NCBI GenBank assembly: GCA_963711595.1
Contig: CAVQER010000005.1
Coordinates: 682,001-746,000 of the forward strand
Length of the DNA stretch: 64,000 nucleotides
Direction of reading: 5' to 3'
Source of the DNA: JAUSIF01 sp963711595
GTDB lineage: Bacteria > Pseudomonadota > Alphaproteobacteria > Rhizobiales > Xanthobacteraceae
The position numbers and the translations under genes were made by a program. The notes under the pieces are model-generated. The model saw only the letters and a program-made list of their open reading frames with translations, ran no database searches and was not told the origin of the DNA. The stretch's first letter is position 1, and every line of letters starts with the position of its first letter. Shown in pieces: positions 17,837-25,464 of this stretch.

Positions 17837-18157
17837 CTAGTCCACTTTCTCTACGTAGACGCGGATGTTGCCGCCGCAGGAGAGCCCCACACGCCAGGCG
17901 GTTTCATCGGCGACACCGAACTCGAGCAGCCTCGGCACTCCGCTTTCGATCACTTCGCCGGCGGCCGCAATGACCTCTCCTTCGACGCAGCCACCGGAGA
18001 CCGATCCGAGAAAATTCTGCTTGTCGTCGATGATCAGATGGCTGCCGACCGGGCGCGGCGCGGACCCCCAGGTTTCCACGACCGTTGCGATCGCAACGCC
18101 GCGACCCTCGCGCTTCCAGTCTTCGGCGGTGGCAAGAACGTCGTCGCTGGCGCTCAT
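17837..18157 (-). CDS. XdhC/CoxI N-terminal domain protein
   Basis: A 106-residue protein with the XdhC_CoxI N-terminal signature: ATVVETWGSAPRPVGSHLIID, GSVSGGCVEGEVIAAA and VGLSCGGNIRVYVE, with the conserved cysteines in GGC and SCGG. It should cooperate with the neighbouring XdhC C-terminal protein in molybdenum-cofactor sulfuration or insertion. The ATG at 18157 follows GAGGA and is preferred to an upstream TTG. The separate N and C halves are a known arrangement in cox-type clusters. Confidence 0.88.
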   Translation of the reverse strand: MSASDDVLATAEDWKREGRGVAIATVVETWGSAPRPVGSHLIIDDKQNFLGSVSGGCVEGEVIAAAGEVIESGVPRLLEFGVADETAWRVGLSCGGNIRVYVEKVD

Positions 18158-18204
18158 CGAATCCTCATGTGTCGCCAACTATGTAGGGTGCAAGAACGAG
18201 CCGT

Positions 18205-19053
18205 CTAGCCGGCCGCCATGCGCACCGCCCGCCGCGCCATCACGTTGATGAGATGGGCGCGGTAGTCCGCAGCGGCGTGAATATCGGAAACAAGGCTCGC
18301 CGAATCGACTTTGACCTTGGCGATCGCCTCGGCATCGAACCGGTTGGAAAGCGCCCGCTCCATTTCGGCGACCCGGAAGACACCGCTCTGCCCCGCGCCG
18401 GTTACCGCTACGCGGACATCGCCACGCTGTTCCGCTACGAACACGCCGACGATCGCATAGCGCGATGCCGGATTTCGGAACTTCGCATAAGCCGCACGTC
18501 CCGGAGCGGGGAAAACCACGCGCAGGATGATTTCGTCGGCTTCGAGAGCTGTCTCGAAAAGCCCGGTGAAGAAACGGTCGGCGGAAATTTCCCGCTTGTT
18601 CGTGACGATCGTCGCTGCGAGTGCGACGCAAGCGGCCGGATAGTCGGCCGCCGGATCGTTGTTTGCGATCGACCCGCCGATGGTTCCGCGATTGCGCACG
18701 GCCGGATCGCCGATGCCGTCCGCGAGCGCAGCGAGGGCGGGAATCGCCAACTGCACGTCGGGCGACGAGGAGACGTCGGCGTGGCGCGCGAGCGCACCGA
18801 TCGTGAGCGTGCCGCCGCGCAGCACCATCGCGCCCTCGGCCTTCCCCATGACCAGGCTGCCGCCCGTGTGCTCGATCGCGGAGAGACCGGACACCGCGCC
18901 GAGATCGATCAGCGCCTTCGGCGCCGCGAGCCGCTGCTTCATTGTCGGCAGCAACGTCTGACCGCCTGCGAGCAATTTCGCGTCGCCGTTGCCGCGCAGA
19001 TGATTGGCCGCCTCGTCGATACTCCCCGGGCGGTGAAACACGAAATCATACAT
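18205..19053 (-). CDS. Molybdenum hydroxylase FAD subunit (CoxM/CutM-like), second copy
   Basis: A 282-residue FAD-binding subunit of the xanthine dehydrogenase/CO dehydrogenase family. FAD contacts are AGGQTLLPTMKQRL (29-42) and TIGGSIANNDPAADYPA. It is closely similar along its whole length to the neighbour at 19072-19875 but carries about 15 extra residues around GKAEGAMVLRGGTL. Both copies keep the FAD motifs, so both should be functional. It passes electrons from the [2Fe-2S] subunit to an acceptor. No catalytic large subunit is encoded nearby. Confidence 0.88.
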   Translation of the reverse strand: MYDFVFHRPGSIDEAANHLRGNGDAKLLAGGQTLLPTMKQRLAAPKALIDLGAVSGLSAIEHTGGSLVMGKAEGAMVLRGGTLTIGALARHADVSSSPDVQLAIPALAALADGIGDPAVRNRGTIGGSIANNDPAADYPAACVALAATIVTNKREISADRFFTGLFETALEADEIILRVVFPAPGRAAYAKFRNPASRYAIVGVFVAEQRGDVRVAVTGAGQSGVFRVAEMERALSNRFDAEAIAKVKVDSASLVSDIHAAADYRAHLINVMARRAVRMAAG

Positions 19054-19071
19054 CGGACGTTTCCTCGCGAG

Positions 19072-19875
19072 TTATTTGATCTTGGTTGCAGCCTCGACGG
19101 CGCGGCGTGCCATCACGCCGACAAGATGGGCACGATAATCGGCAGCTCCATGTAAATCCGAGATCATTCCTTTGGGATCGGTCTTGACTCCTTCCAGCGA
19201 TTTCGGCGCGAACTTCTTCATAAGCGCGCGCTCCATCGCGGTCATGCGAAAAACGCCGCTCTCGCCTGCGCCGGTCACCGCAACGCGCACGCCTTCCCCG
19301 TCCTTCGACACGAACACACCGACCATCGCGTAGCGCGAGGCAGGGTTGGGAAACTTCGCGTATCCGGCTTTGATCGGAATCGGAAGGCACACCTGCACGA
19401 TGATCTCGTCTGGCTGCAGAGCGGTCTCGAACAGACCTGTAAAGAACTTGCCGGACGGAATCTCCCGTTTGTTCGTGATGATCGTTGCGTCGAGCGCAAG
19501 TGCCGCCGCGGGATAGTCGGCGGACGGATCATTGTTCGCGAGTGAGCCGCCAATCGTTCCACGATTGCGCACCGCCGGATCGCCGATGTGACCCGCCAAT
19601 TCGCAAAGTGCCGGGATCGCCTTGTTGATCACACCGGATGTCGCGACTTCCGCGTGGCGCGTCATCGCGCCGATCACGATGTTGCGGCCCTTGCGCTCAA
19701 TGCCCGAGAGACTTGCGATTCCGGAAAGATCGACAAGATCTTTCGGTGCGGCGAGCCGCTGCTTCAACGTCGGAATGAGCGTCTGGCCGCCGGCAAGCAA
19801 CTTTGCGTCCTCGGACTTGAGGAGCGACGCAGCACCGGCAAGATCCGGCGGCCGATGAAAATTGAAATCATACAT
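19072..19875 (-). CDS. Molybdenum hydroxylase FAD subunit (CoxM/CutM-like), first copy
   Basis: A 267-residue subunit M of the same family as the downstream gene, with AGGQTLIPTLKQRL and TIGGSLANNDPSADYPA for FAD binding and the C-terminal NPASRYAMVGVFVSKDGEGV. It follows the [2Fe-2S] gene by 11 bases and precedes the paralogue by 18, so all are in one operon. Its tandem duplication could reflect two enzyme complexes or replacement of a lost partner. Confidence 0.9.
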   Translation of the reverse strand: MYDFNFHRPPDLAGAASLLKSEDAKLLAGGQTLIPTLKQRLAAPKDLVDLSGIASLSGIERKGRNIVIGAMTRHAEVATSGVINKAIPALCELAGHIGDPAVRNRGTIGGSLANNDPSADYPAAALALDATIITNKREIPSGKFFTGLFETALQPDEIIVQVCLPIPIKAGYAKFPNPASRYAMVGVFVSKDGEGVRVAVTGAGESGVFRMTAMERALMKKFAPKSLEGVKTDPKGMISDLHGAADYRAHLVGVMARRAVEAATKIK

Positions 19876-19886
19876 CGCGCTTGCCT

Positions 19887-20372
19887 TCAGGCCGCCCGAC
19901 GCTTGCCCTTCATCGCTCGTGCGCCCGCCGCAATCGATTTCACGATGTTGTGGTAGCCGGTGCAGCGGCAGAGATTTCCTTCAAGCCCCTCGCGGATGGC
20001 CTGCTCCTCGAGCTCATTGCCTTCCCGGTTCACGAGATCGATCGCCGTCATGATCATTCCGGGCGTGCAAAATCCGCACTGCAAGCCGTGGTTCTCGCGG
20101 AACGCCTCCTGCATCGGATGCAGTACGCCGTCCGGCGCGAGACCTTCGATTGTGAGCACACGCGCGCCGTCTGCCTGAAGCGCGAGCACGGTGCACGATT
20201 TCACGGCCTTGCCGTCCACGTGAACGACACAGGCGCCGCACTGGCTGGTATCGCATCCGATGTGCGTGCCGGTCAGACGCAGATTCTCACGCAAGAGCGT
20301 GACGAGCAGGGTGCGCGCCTCGACATCGGCCGACGCAGCCTTTCCGTTCACGGTCATACTCACTTTCGGCAT
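19887..20372 (-). CDS. Molybdenum hydroxylase [2Fe-2S] subunit (CoxS/CutS-like)
   Basis: A 161-residue iron-sulfur subunit. The plant-ferredoxin cluster is held by GCDTSQCGACVV plus a later cysteine, and the helical cluster by QCGFCTPGM and CRCTGY. It carries electrons from the molybdenum site to the FAD subunit. Normally a gene for the roughly 780-residue molybdopterin subunit is adjacent, but here the upstream neighbour is CoxG and the downstream one CoxM. Confidence 0.92.
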   Translation of the reverse strand: MPKVSMTVNGKAASADVEARTLLVTLLRENLRLTGTHIGCDTSQCGACVVHVDGKAVKSCTVLALQADGARVLTIEGLAPDGVLHPMQEAFRENHGLQCGFCTPGMIMTAIDLVNREGNELEEQAIREGLEGNLCRCTGYHNIVKSIAAGARAMKGKRRAA

Positions 20373-20439
20373 GGGGATGCTTCCGGGTTGGGTGGCGATC
20401 TGGAACTAAACCAAGTTCAAGCCGGGCCGAGCGCCGCGG

Positions 20440-20898
20440 TCAAGCCTTGGGCGCGCCTCCGAGTGCGGTGGTAAAGTTGTTGAAGAACTTGTCGGCAATC
20501 TTCTTGGCCGATCCCGCCAGCAGCCGCTGTCCCATTTGGGCGATCTTGCCGCCCACGCTGGCCTCCGCCCGGTAGGCGAGCTTCGTCCCCTCGGGCACCT
20601 CGGACAGCGACACTGTGGCGCCGCCCTTGGCGAAGCCGGCAACCCCGCCCTCGCCTTCGCCGGCGATCCGGTAGCCGTTCGGCGGGTCGAGATCCTCGAG
20701 CCGAACCTTCCCTTTGAAACGAGCCTTCACCGGGCCGAGCTCCACGCGGACAACCGCCGCGAACTCTGTTCCAGACAGTTTCTCCAATTCTTCGCAGCCG
20801 GGGATGCAACGTTTGAGCATGTCCGGATCATTGAGCGCCGCATAGACCTTTGCACGCTCGAGCGGCAGCACGTATTCGCCGGTCATTTCCAGAGCCAT
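20440..20898 (-). CDS. coxG: CoxG family (SRPBCC fold) protein
   Basis: A 152-residue protein of the CoxG family (COG3427): MTGEYVLPLERAKVYAALNDP, CIPGCEELEKLSGTEF, GPVKARFKGKVRLEDL and a conserved GGKIAQMGQRLLAGSAKK segment. In CO dehydrogenase systems CoxG helps anchor the enzyme at the membrane; in other Mo-hydroxylase clusters its role is open. The ATG at 20898 has a strong GGAGGAAAG site. It is the first gene of the minus-strand unit and is divergent from pcaB. Confidence 0.88.
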   Translation of the reverse strand: MALEMTGEYVLPLERAKVYAALNDPDMLKRCIPGCEELEKLSGTEFAAVVRVELGPVKARFKGKVRLEDLDPPNGYRIAGEGEGGVAGFAKGGATVSLSEVPEGTKLAYRAEASVGGKIAQMGQRLLAGSAKKIADKFFNNFTTALGGAPKA

Positions 20899-21011
20899 GC
20901 TTTCCTCCGTGTAGTCCATGTTAGCGGCGATCGGCCAGAATTGCACATGCGCAGGGCTTCCTGCGGCGAAAAGCGGGGCGTAAAGTCGCGAATCCGCTCA
21001 ATCGACTCGCA

Positions 21012-22391
21012 ATGATCGATCCCTCGACTCTCCTCGGCCCCATGTTCGCCTCGCGCGATATGCGCGCGTTGTTCTCGGACCGCGCGACCTTGGGGCGGAT
21101 GCTCGCGGTCGAAGCGGCACTCGCGCGCGCCGAGGGCGCCGTGGGCGTGATTCCGCGCAGCGCCGCTGCCCCCATCGCCGCCGCGTGCAATCCCGCGCGT
21201 TTCGACATCGAGGCCATCGCCAATGGAGCGCGCGGCGTCGGCAACGTCGCGATCCCCCTCGTCAAGGCACTCACAGCGGCCGTCGCGAAGCGCGACGAGA
21301 ATGCTGCGCGCTTCGTCCACTGGGGCGCGACAAGCCAGGACGTCATCGATACGGCCACCGTGCTGGCGATCCGCGACGCCGAGGAGTTGCTCGGCCGCGA
21401 TCTCGATCGAGCGATCAAGTCGCTCGCCGTTCTCGCCCGGCGTCATCGAAAGAAGCCGATGGCCGGTCGCACCTGGCTTCAGCAAGCGTTGCCGATCACC
21501 TTTGGACTGAAGGCTGCGCGCTGGGCCGCGATGCTCGCGCGTACGCGTGTGCAGTTGGGAGAAGCAGCCTCGGCTGCTGCTGTCCTGCAATTGGGTGGCG
21601 CAGCGGGCACCCTCGCCTCGCTTGGGAGCAAGGGCACCGCGGTGGCCAAGCGTCTGGCCAAGGAACTCGAGCTCGAATTGCCGGACGCGCCGTGGCACGG
21701 CGAGCGGGATCGCATCGCGTCCGTTGCCGTCGCGCTCGGTATCGTGATCGGCGCGGCAGGTAAGATTGCCCGCGACGTTTCCCTGCTTGCGCAGACCGAA
21801 GTCGGCGAGGCGCTAGAGCCGGCAGCCCCGGGCAAGGGCGGCTCGTCAACGCTGCCACATAAACGCAACCCGGTCGGTTGCTCGCAAATCCTCACGGCTG
21901 CCACGCTCGCACCCGGACTTGTCGCCGGCGTCCTCTCCGGTCTCGTGCAGGAGCACGAGCGTGCGCTCGGCGGGTGGCAGGCGGAGTGGCTCGCGCTGCC
22001 GCAATTGTTTCTGCTCGCCTCAGGAGCGGCCTCGCACGTTGCCGAGATCGCAAAGGGCCTCGACGTCGATCCAGTACGCATGCGCGCCAACCTCGACGCA
22101 ACCAACGGTCTGATCATGGGCGAAGCAGTGCAGATGGCGCTTGGGGAAAAACTCGGCCGCCTCGAGGCCCATGAGCTGCTCGAACGCGCGAGCAACACCG
22201 CCGCAAGCGAGCACCGAAGTCTCAAGGAGGTGCTTGGCGAAATGCCCGAGGTAACCGCGCTCTTGCCATCGCGGCGGCTTGAAGGCCTGTTCAATCCCCT
22301 AGCCTATCTCGGGAGCGCTGACGAGTTCATTGAGCGTGCACTCAAGGCCGCCGAGCGCGCGGTAGCTACCACCCAAAAAAGGAAGCGTTGA
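21012..22391 (+). CDS. pcaB: 3-carboxy-cis,cis-muconate cycloisomerase
   Basis: A 459-residue member of the fumarase/aspartase superfamily with the signature GKGGSSTLPHKRNP and the PcaB-specific start PSTLLGPMFASRDMRALFSD. It converts 3-carboxy-cis,cis-muconate to gamma-carboxymuconolactone in protocatechuate breakdown. pcaD follows with overlapping stop and start, then pcaC, in pathway order. The protocatechuate dioxygenase genes pcaG and pcaH are not in the window. Confidence 0.94.
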   Translation: MIDPSTLLGPMFASRDMRALFSDRATLGRMLAVEAALARAEGAVGVIPRSAAAPIAAACNPARFDIEAIANGARGVGNVAIPLVKALTAAVAKRDENAARFVHWGATSQDVIDTATVLAIRDAEELLGRDLDRAIKSLAVLARRHRKKPMAGRTWLQQALPITFGLKAARWAAMLARTRVQLGEAASAAAVLQLGGAAGTLASLGSKGTAVAKRLAKELELELPDAPWHGERDRIASVAVALGIVIGAAGKIARDVSLLAQTEVGEALEPAAPGKGGSSTLPHKRNPVGCSQILTAATLAPGLVAGVLSGLVQEHERALGGWQAEWLALPQLFLLASGAASHVAEIAKGLDVDPVRMRANLDATNGLIMGEAVQMALGEKLGRLEAHELLERASNTAASEHRSLKEVLGEMPEVTALLPSRRLEGLFNPLAYLGSADEFIERALKAAERAVATTQKRKR

Positions 22392-23173
22392 TGCCGGTGA
22401 TCGACGCGGACGGAACGCCGATCAATGTCGAGATTGGAGGAAAGGCGGATGCGCCGCCTTTGCTGTTCTCGAATTCGCTCGGCACGAACCTTCACATGTG
22501 GGACGACCAGGCCAAGGCGCTCTCGAAGCACTTTCGCGTCATCCGCTATGATCAGCGCGGGCACGGTAAATCCGGCGCACCGGACGGACCCTATTCGATC
22601 GAACGGCTCGGCCGCGACGTGATCGCTATTCTGAATGCACTGCAGATTCCGCGCGCGCATTTCTGCGGCCTGTCGATGGGCGGCATGACCGGCATGTGGC
22701 TGGCGCGCCATGCCCCCGAGCGATTCGACAAGCTCGTCCTGTCGAACACCGCACCAAAGAGTCAAACGCCTGACTCCTGGAACACCCGCATCCGCAACGT
22801 GCTCGCGAAGGGACTTGGCGCGATCGCCGAGACCGTGCTCGGGATCTGGTTCACCAAGGATTTCCGCGAACGCTCGCCTCAGATCGTCGCGCGCATGCGC
22901 GAAATGATGCTCGCGAACAATGCCAAAGGCTATTGCGGGTGTTGCGCCGCGATTCGTGACATGGACCAGCGCTGGCCGATCGCCAACATCACCCTTCCCA
23001 CGCTCATCATCGCCGGCAAGCATGACAATGCGACGCCCCCCTCGGCTTCCGAATTCATGGCTTCCCGGATTTCCGGCTCGAAGCTGATTTCAATGGACGC
23101 CGGTCACATCGCGAATGTCGAGCAGACCGCCGCATACACGGCGGCGCTGGAGAAGTTTCTCCTGAAAGGATGA
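22391..23173 (+). CDS. pcaD: 3-oxoadipate enol-lactonase
   Basis: A 260-residue alpha/beta hydrolase. The nucleophile S95 lies in CGLSMGG, with the later acid in GKHDNATP and histidine in DAGHIANVEQ. It opens the enol-lactone to 3-oxoadipate. The ATG at 22391 shares its A with the pcaB stop (TGATG), so the two are translationally coupled. pcaC begins three bases after the stop. Confidence 0.94.
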   Translation: MPVIDADGTPINVEIGGKADAPPLLFSNSLGTNLHMWDDQAKALSKHFRVIRYDQRGHGKSGAPDGPYSIERLGRDVIAILNALQIPRAHFCGLSMGGMTGMWLARHAPERFDKLVLSNTAPKSQTPDSWNTRIRNVLAKGLGAIAETVLGIWFTKDFRERSPQIVARMREMMLANNAKGYCGCCAAIRDMDQRWPIANITLPTLIIAGKHDNATPPSASEFMASRISGSKLISMDAGHIANVEQTAAYTAALEKFLLKG

Positions 23174-23176
23174 GTC

Positions 23177-23563
23177 ATGGACGAGCGTGAACGCTTCGAG
23201 CTTGGCACCAAGAAGCGTCGCAAGGTATTGGGCGACGCCTGGGTCGACCGCTCGAACGCGAAGAAGACCGAGTTCAACGCCGAATTCCTCGATCTGATCG
23301 CCCGTTACGCGTGGGGCGAGATCTGGACGCGCCCGGGTCTCGACGACCGCACGCGACGTCTGCTGGTGCTCGGCTCCATGATCGCGCTTGGCCGTTGGGA
23401 GGAGTTCAAGCTGCACGTCCGCGCCGCGATCACTGAAGGCGGCATCAGCAAGAACGACATCAAGGAAGTGATCCTGCAGCAGGCGATCTATTGCGGCGTC
23501 CCCGCGGCAAACACGGCCTTCCACACGGCCGAGGCGACGTTCGCCGAAATCGAGAAAGGCTGA
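23177..23563 (+). CDS. pcaC: 4-carboxymuconolactone decarboxylase
   Basis: A 128-residue helical CMD-family protein: RYAWGEIWTRPGLDDRTRRLLVL, GRWEEFKLHVRAA and EVILQQAIYCGVPAANTAFH, the last containing the active-site region. It decarboxylates gamma-carboxymuconolactone to the enol-lactone used by PcaD. It is the last gene of the pcaBDC operon and converges on the AraC regulator with three bases between stops. Confidence 0.94.
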   Translation: MDERERFELGTKKRRKVLGDAWVDRSNAKKTEFNAEFLDLIARYAWGEIWTRPGLDDRTRRLLVLGSMIALGRWEEFKLHVRAAITEGGISKNDIKEVILQQAIYCGVPAANTAFHTAEATFAEIEKG

Positions 23564-23566
23564 GCG

Positions 23567-24484
23567 CTATTCGGCTGCGTTCGCCGCGCGCAAGCGGATT
23601 GCTTCGCCGCGAAAGGCTTGCGGTGTCGTGCCTGTCTGCTTCTTGAAGAACCGTCCGAAGTGCGAGGGATCCGCGAACGCAAGATCGTAGGCAATCTCGC
23701 CGACCGTGAGGCGCGTGAATACGAGCTGCCGCTTCGCCTCCGTCAAGATCCGCTGACGCAGCAAATGCCCCGCCGTCACTCCGGTTGCCCGCTTGACGTG
23801 ATCGTTGAGCCGATCGGGCGTCATTGCGAGTTTGCCTGCATAGAAACCGATGTTTCTCTCGGTGCGAAAATTCCCCTCGATCAGCCTGCGCAATTCCTCG
23901 ACGGTTGGATCGGCTGCGCTCAGCGTGACGGAACCGCTACGGTTGCGGCTTGCAGCCAATCGCGCGACCTCGATACCGATCAATGCCATGTAGGACCGCG
24001 CTGCAACCTCGTACCCTTCGCGCGCCAGCGAAGTCTCCTCGAACAGGTCGCGGCACAGCCGGTCGAGCCGCACGATGTCCTCGCGAGCCTTCAGCGAGAC
24101 CAGAGGATTCGACGCGATTGATCGCAGCCGCGCGAGAGCGGCGCCGCCGCTTTCACCGAGCGCGCCGGCGACGTCCTCCGTGAAGCTGATGACGAATCCT
24201 TCGGTCACCGAGGGGCGAAAGCGAAATCCGTGCGCGACCGTTGGCGCGAGCGTGATGACAGCAGGCGCCTCGAAGCGGATGGCGTCCGCTTCCAGGTCGA
24301 GCAGTCCTCCGCCACGCTCGATGAGGAGAATCTGAAACAGATTGCGGTGCCGATGTGGGCTGATGGTCCACTGATGCACGGACGAGCGCGAGGAGATCGT
24401 CTCAGCGTGCACGAAGTCGAACGCCTGATCGTCCGGCGGATCGCCATAAAGATGAAACAGAGGCAACGTGGTCGCGCGGGCCAT
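23567..24484 (-). CDS. AraC-family regulator, PobR/PobC-like (aromatic catabolism)
   Basis: A 305-residue regulator: an N-terminal cupin (HQWTISPHRHRNLFQILLIERGGG) and a C-terminal AraC double helix-turn-helix ending GEIAYDLAFADPSHFGRFFKKQTGTTP. The N-terminal LPLFHLYGDPPDDQAFDFVH matches AraC-type regulators of 4-hydroxybenzoate hydroxylase genes in rhizobia. Its position between pcaBDC and hpaBC makes these plausible targets. The ligand is inferred to be a hydroxybenzoate or hydroxyphenylacetate. Confidence 0.82.
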   Translation of the reverse strand: MARATTLPLFHLYGDPPDDQAFDFVHAETISSRSSVHQWTISPHRHRNLFQILLIERGGGLLDLEADAIRFEAPAVITLAPTVAHGFRFRPSVTEGFVISFTEDVAGALGESGGAALARLRSIASNPLVSLKAREDIVRLDRLCRDLFEETSLAREGYEVAARSYMALIGIEVARLAASRNRSGSVTLSAADPTVEELRRLIEGNFRTERNIGFYAGKLAMTPDRLNDHVKRATGVTAGHLLRQRILTEAKRQLVFTRLTVGEIAYDLAFADPSHFGRFFKKQTGTTPQAFRGEAIRLRAANAAE

Positions 24485-24540
24485 GCTCAGATCATAGCGG
24501 AGTGGCGCAAACGAAAACACGCTGCAACGCGACAAAGCAA

Positions 24541-24574
24541 GAAGCCCCGCCGTTGGCGGGGCTTCCTGTTTTCG
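24541..24574. terminator. Terminator between the Q-rich gene and the AraC gene
   Basis: GAAGCCCCGCC and GGCGGGGCTTC pair perfectly (11 bp, loop GTT). On the minus strand TTGCTTTG follows, ending the small Gln-rich gene; the plus strand has CTGTTTTC. Confidence 0.8.
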
Positions 24575-24596
24575 CAGCTAACTCACCGAACCGAAC

Positions 24597-24782
24597 TTAG
24601 CGCTGACGGTCCTGCTGTCCGCCCTGCTGGCCGCCGCCCCCCTGCTGGCCACCCTGACCGGGCTGACCGGGCTGCTGTTGCTGCTGACCAGGTTTCGGGT
24701 TTCCACCCTGCTGCTGTTGGCCCGGCTTCGGTTGGTTCTGCTGCGGGTTCTGATTTTGGTTGCGCGGATCTTTGTTTGTCAT
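24597..24782 (-). CDS. Small Gln/Gly/Pro-rich low-complexity protein
   Basis: A 61-residue protein from the ATG at 24782, preceded by AAGAAGG and followed by a proper terminator, so expression is likely. More than a third of residues are Gln, the rest mainly Gly, Pro and Asn, in runs such as QQQQQPGQPGQGGQQ. There are no hydrophobic or aromatic residues, so it is probably disordered. Similar short proteins occur as unannotated genes in related genomes; I cannot name a function. Confidence 0.6.
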   Translation of the reverse strand: MTNKDPRNQNQNPQQNQPKPGQQQQGGNPKPGQQQQQPGQPGQGGQQGGGGQQGGQQDRQR

Positions 24783-24900
24783 CCTTCTTTCCTTCCATGG
24801 AATACCCGCCCCTTGCGTGGTCAACGCGCGAGGACGACGCTTGGTTCCATGTGCGCGGAACTTTGCTCAGTGAGACAAACGCGCTAGGTGCCTAACGGTT

Positions 24901-25455
24901 TCATAGTTGTTTGTACGTGCGCCCGTGATAAACGAGCGCCGGCACATCGCGGCCTTCACGCACAGCTACGACGCCGCAAAAATAAACGTTGTGCGAGGCG
25001 ACGGCCTTCCACTCGATCAATCGACAATCAAGACTCACAACCGCCGACCCGAGCACCGGCGCGCCGGTCACGAGCTTCGTCCACTCGCCCTGCAAGAATC
25101 TCTGCGCGCCGTAGAGACCGGTGCGACCGGCGAAAACATCCGCGACCGGATCGTCTCCCGCGCACAGCGTGTTGACGCACAGAACTCGATTCTGGTGCAA
25201 CGCCGTCGTCACGCGACTGCGGTGATTGAGACACACAAGCAAGGTTGCCGGCTGATCCGACACCGAGCTCACCGCCGTCGCGGTGAAACCATGCTTCCCG
25301 CCCGGGCCATCCGTGGTCACCACATGAACCGCAGCCCCCATCCGGGACATCGCCTGACGAAACGCGAGCGGCTCGACGGTGGCGAAGCTGACCGGCGGAT
25401 CGACAGTGAATGCACCGCCGGTCGCATCGTCGGGTCGCTGTTCATGCCAGTTCAT
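24901..25455 (-). CDS. hpaC: Flavin reductase component of 4-hydroxyphenylacetate 3-monooxygenase
   Basis: A 184-residue flavin reductase: FRQAMSRMGAAVHVVTTDGPGGKHGFTATAVSSVSDQPATLLVCLN is the flavin-binding fold, and the C-terminal HNVYFCGVV and ALVYHGRTY are typical. It supplies reduced FAD to the oxygenase encoded just upstream (nine bases between genes). The product is complete in length. Confidence 0.88.
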   Translation of the reverse strand: MNWHEQRPDDATGGAFTVDPPVSFATVEPLAFRQAMSRMGAAVHVVTTDGPGGKHGFTATAVSSVSDQPATLLVCLNHRSRVTTALHQNRVLCVNTLCAGDDPVADVFAGRTGLYGAQRFLQGEWTKLVTGAPVLGSAVVSLDCRLIEWKAVASHNVYFCGVVAVREGRDVPALVYHGRTYKQL

Positions 25456-25464
25456 GGCGCAATA

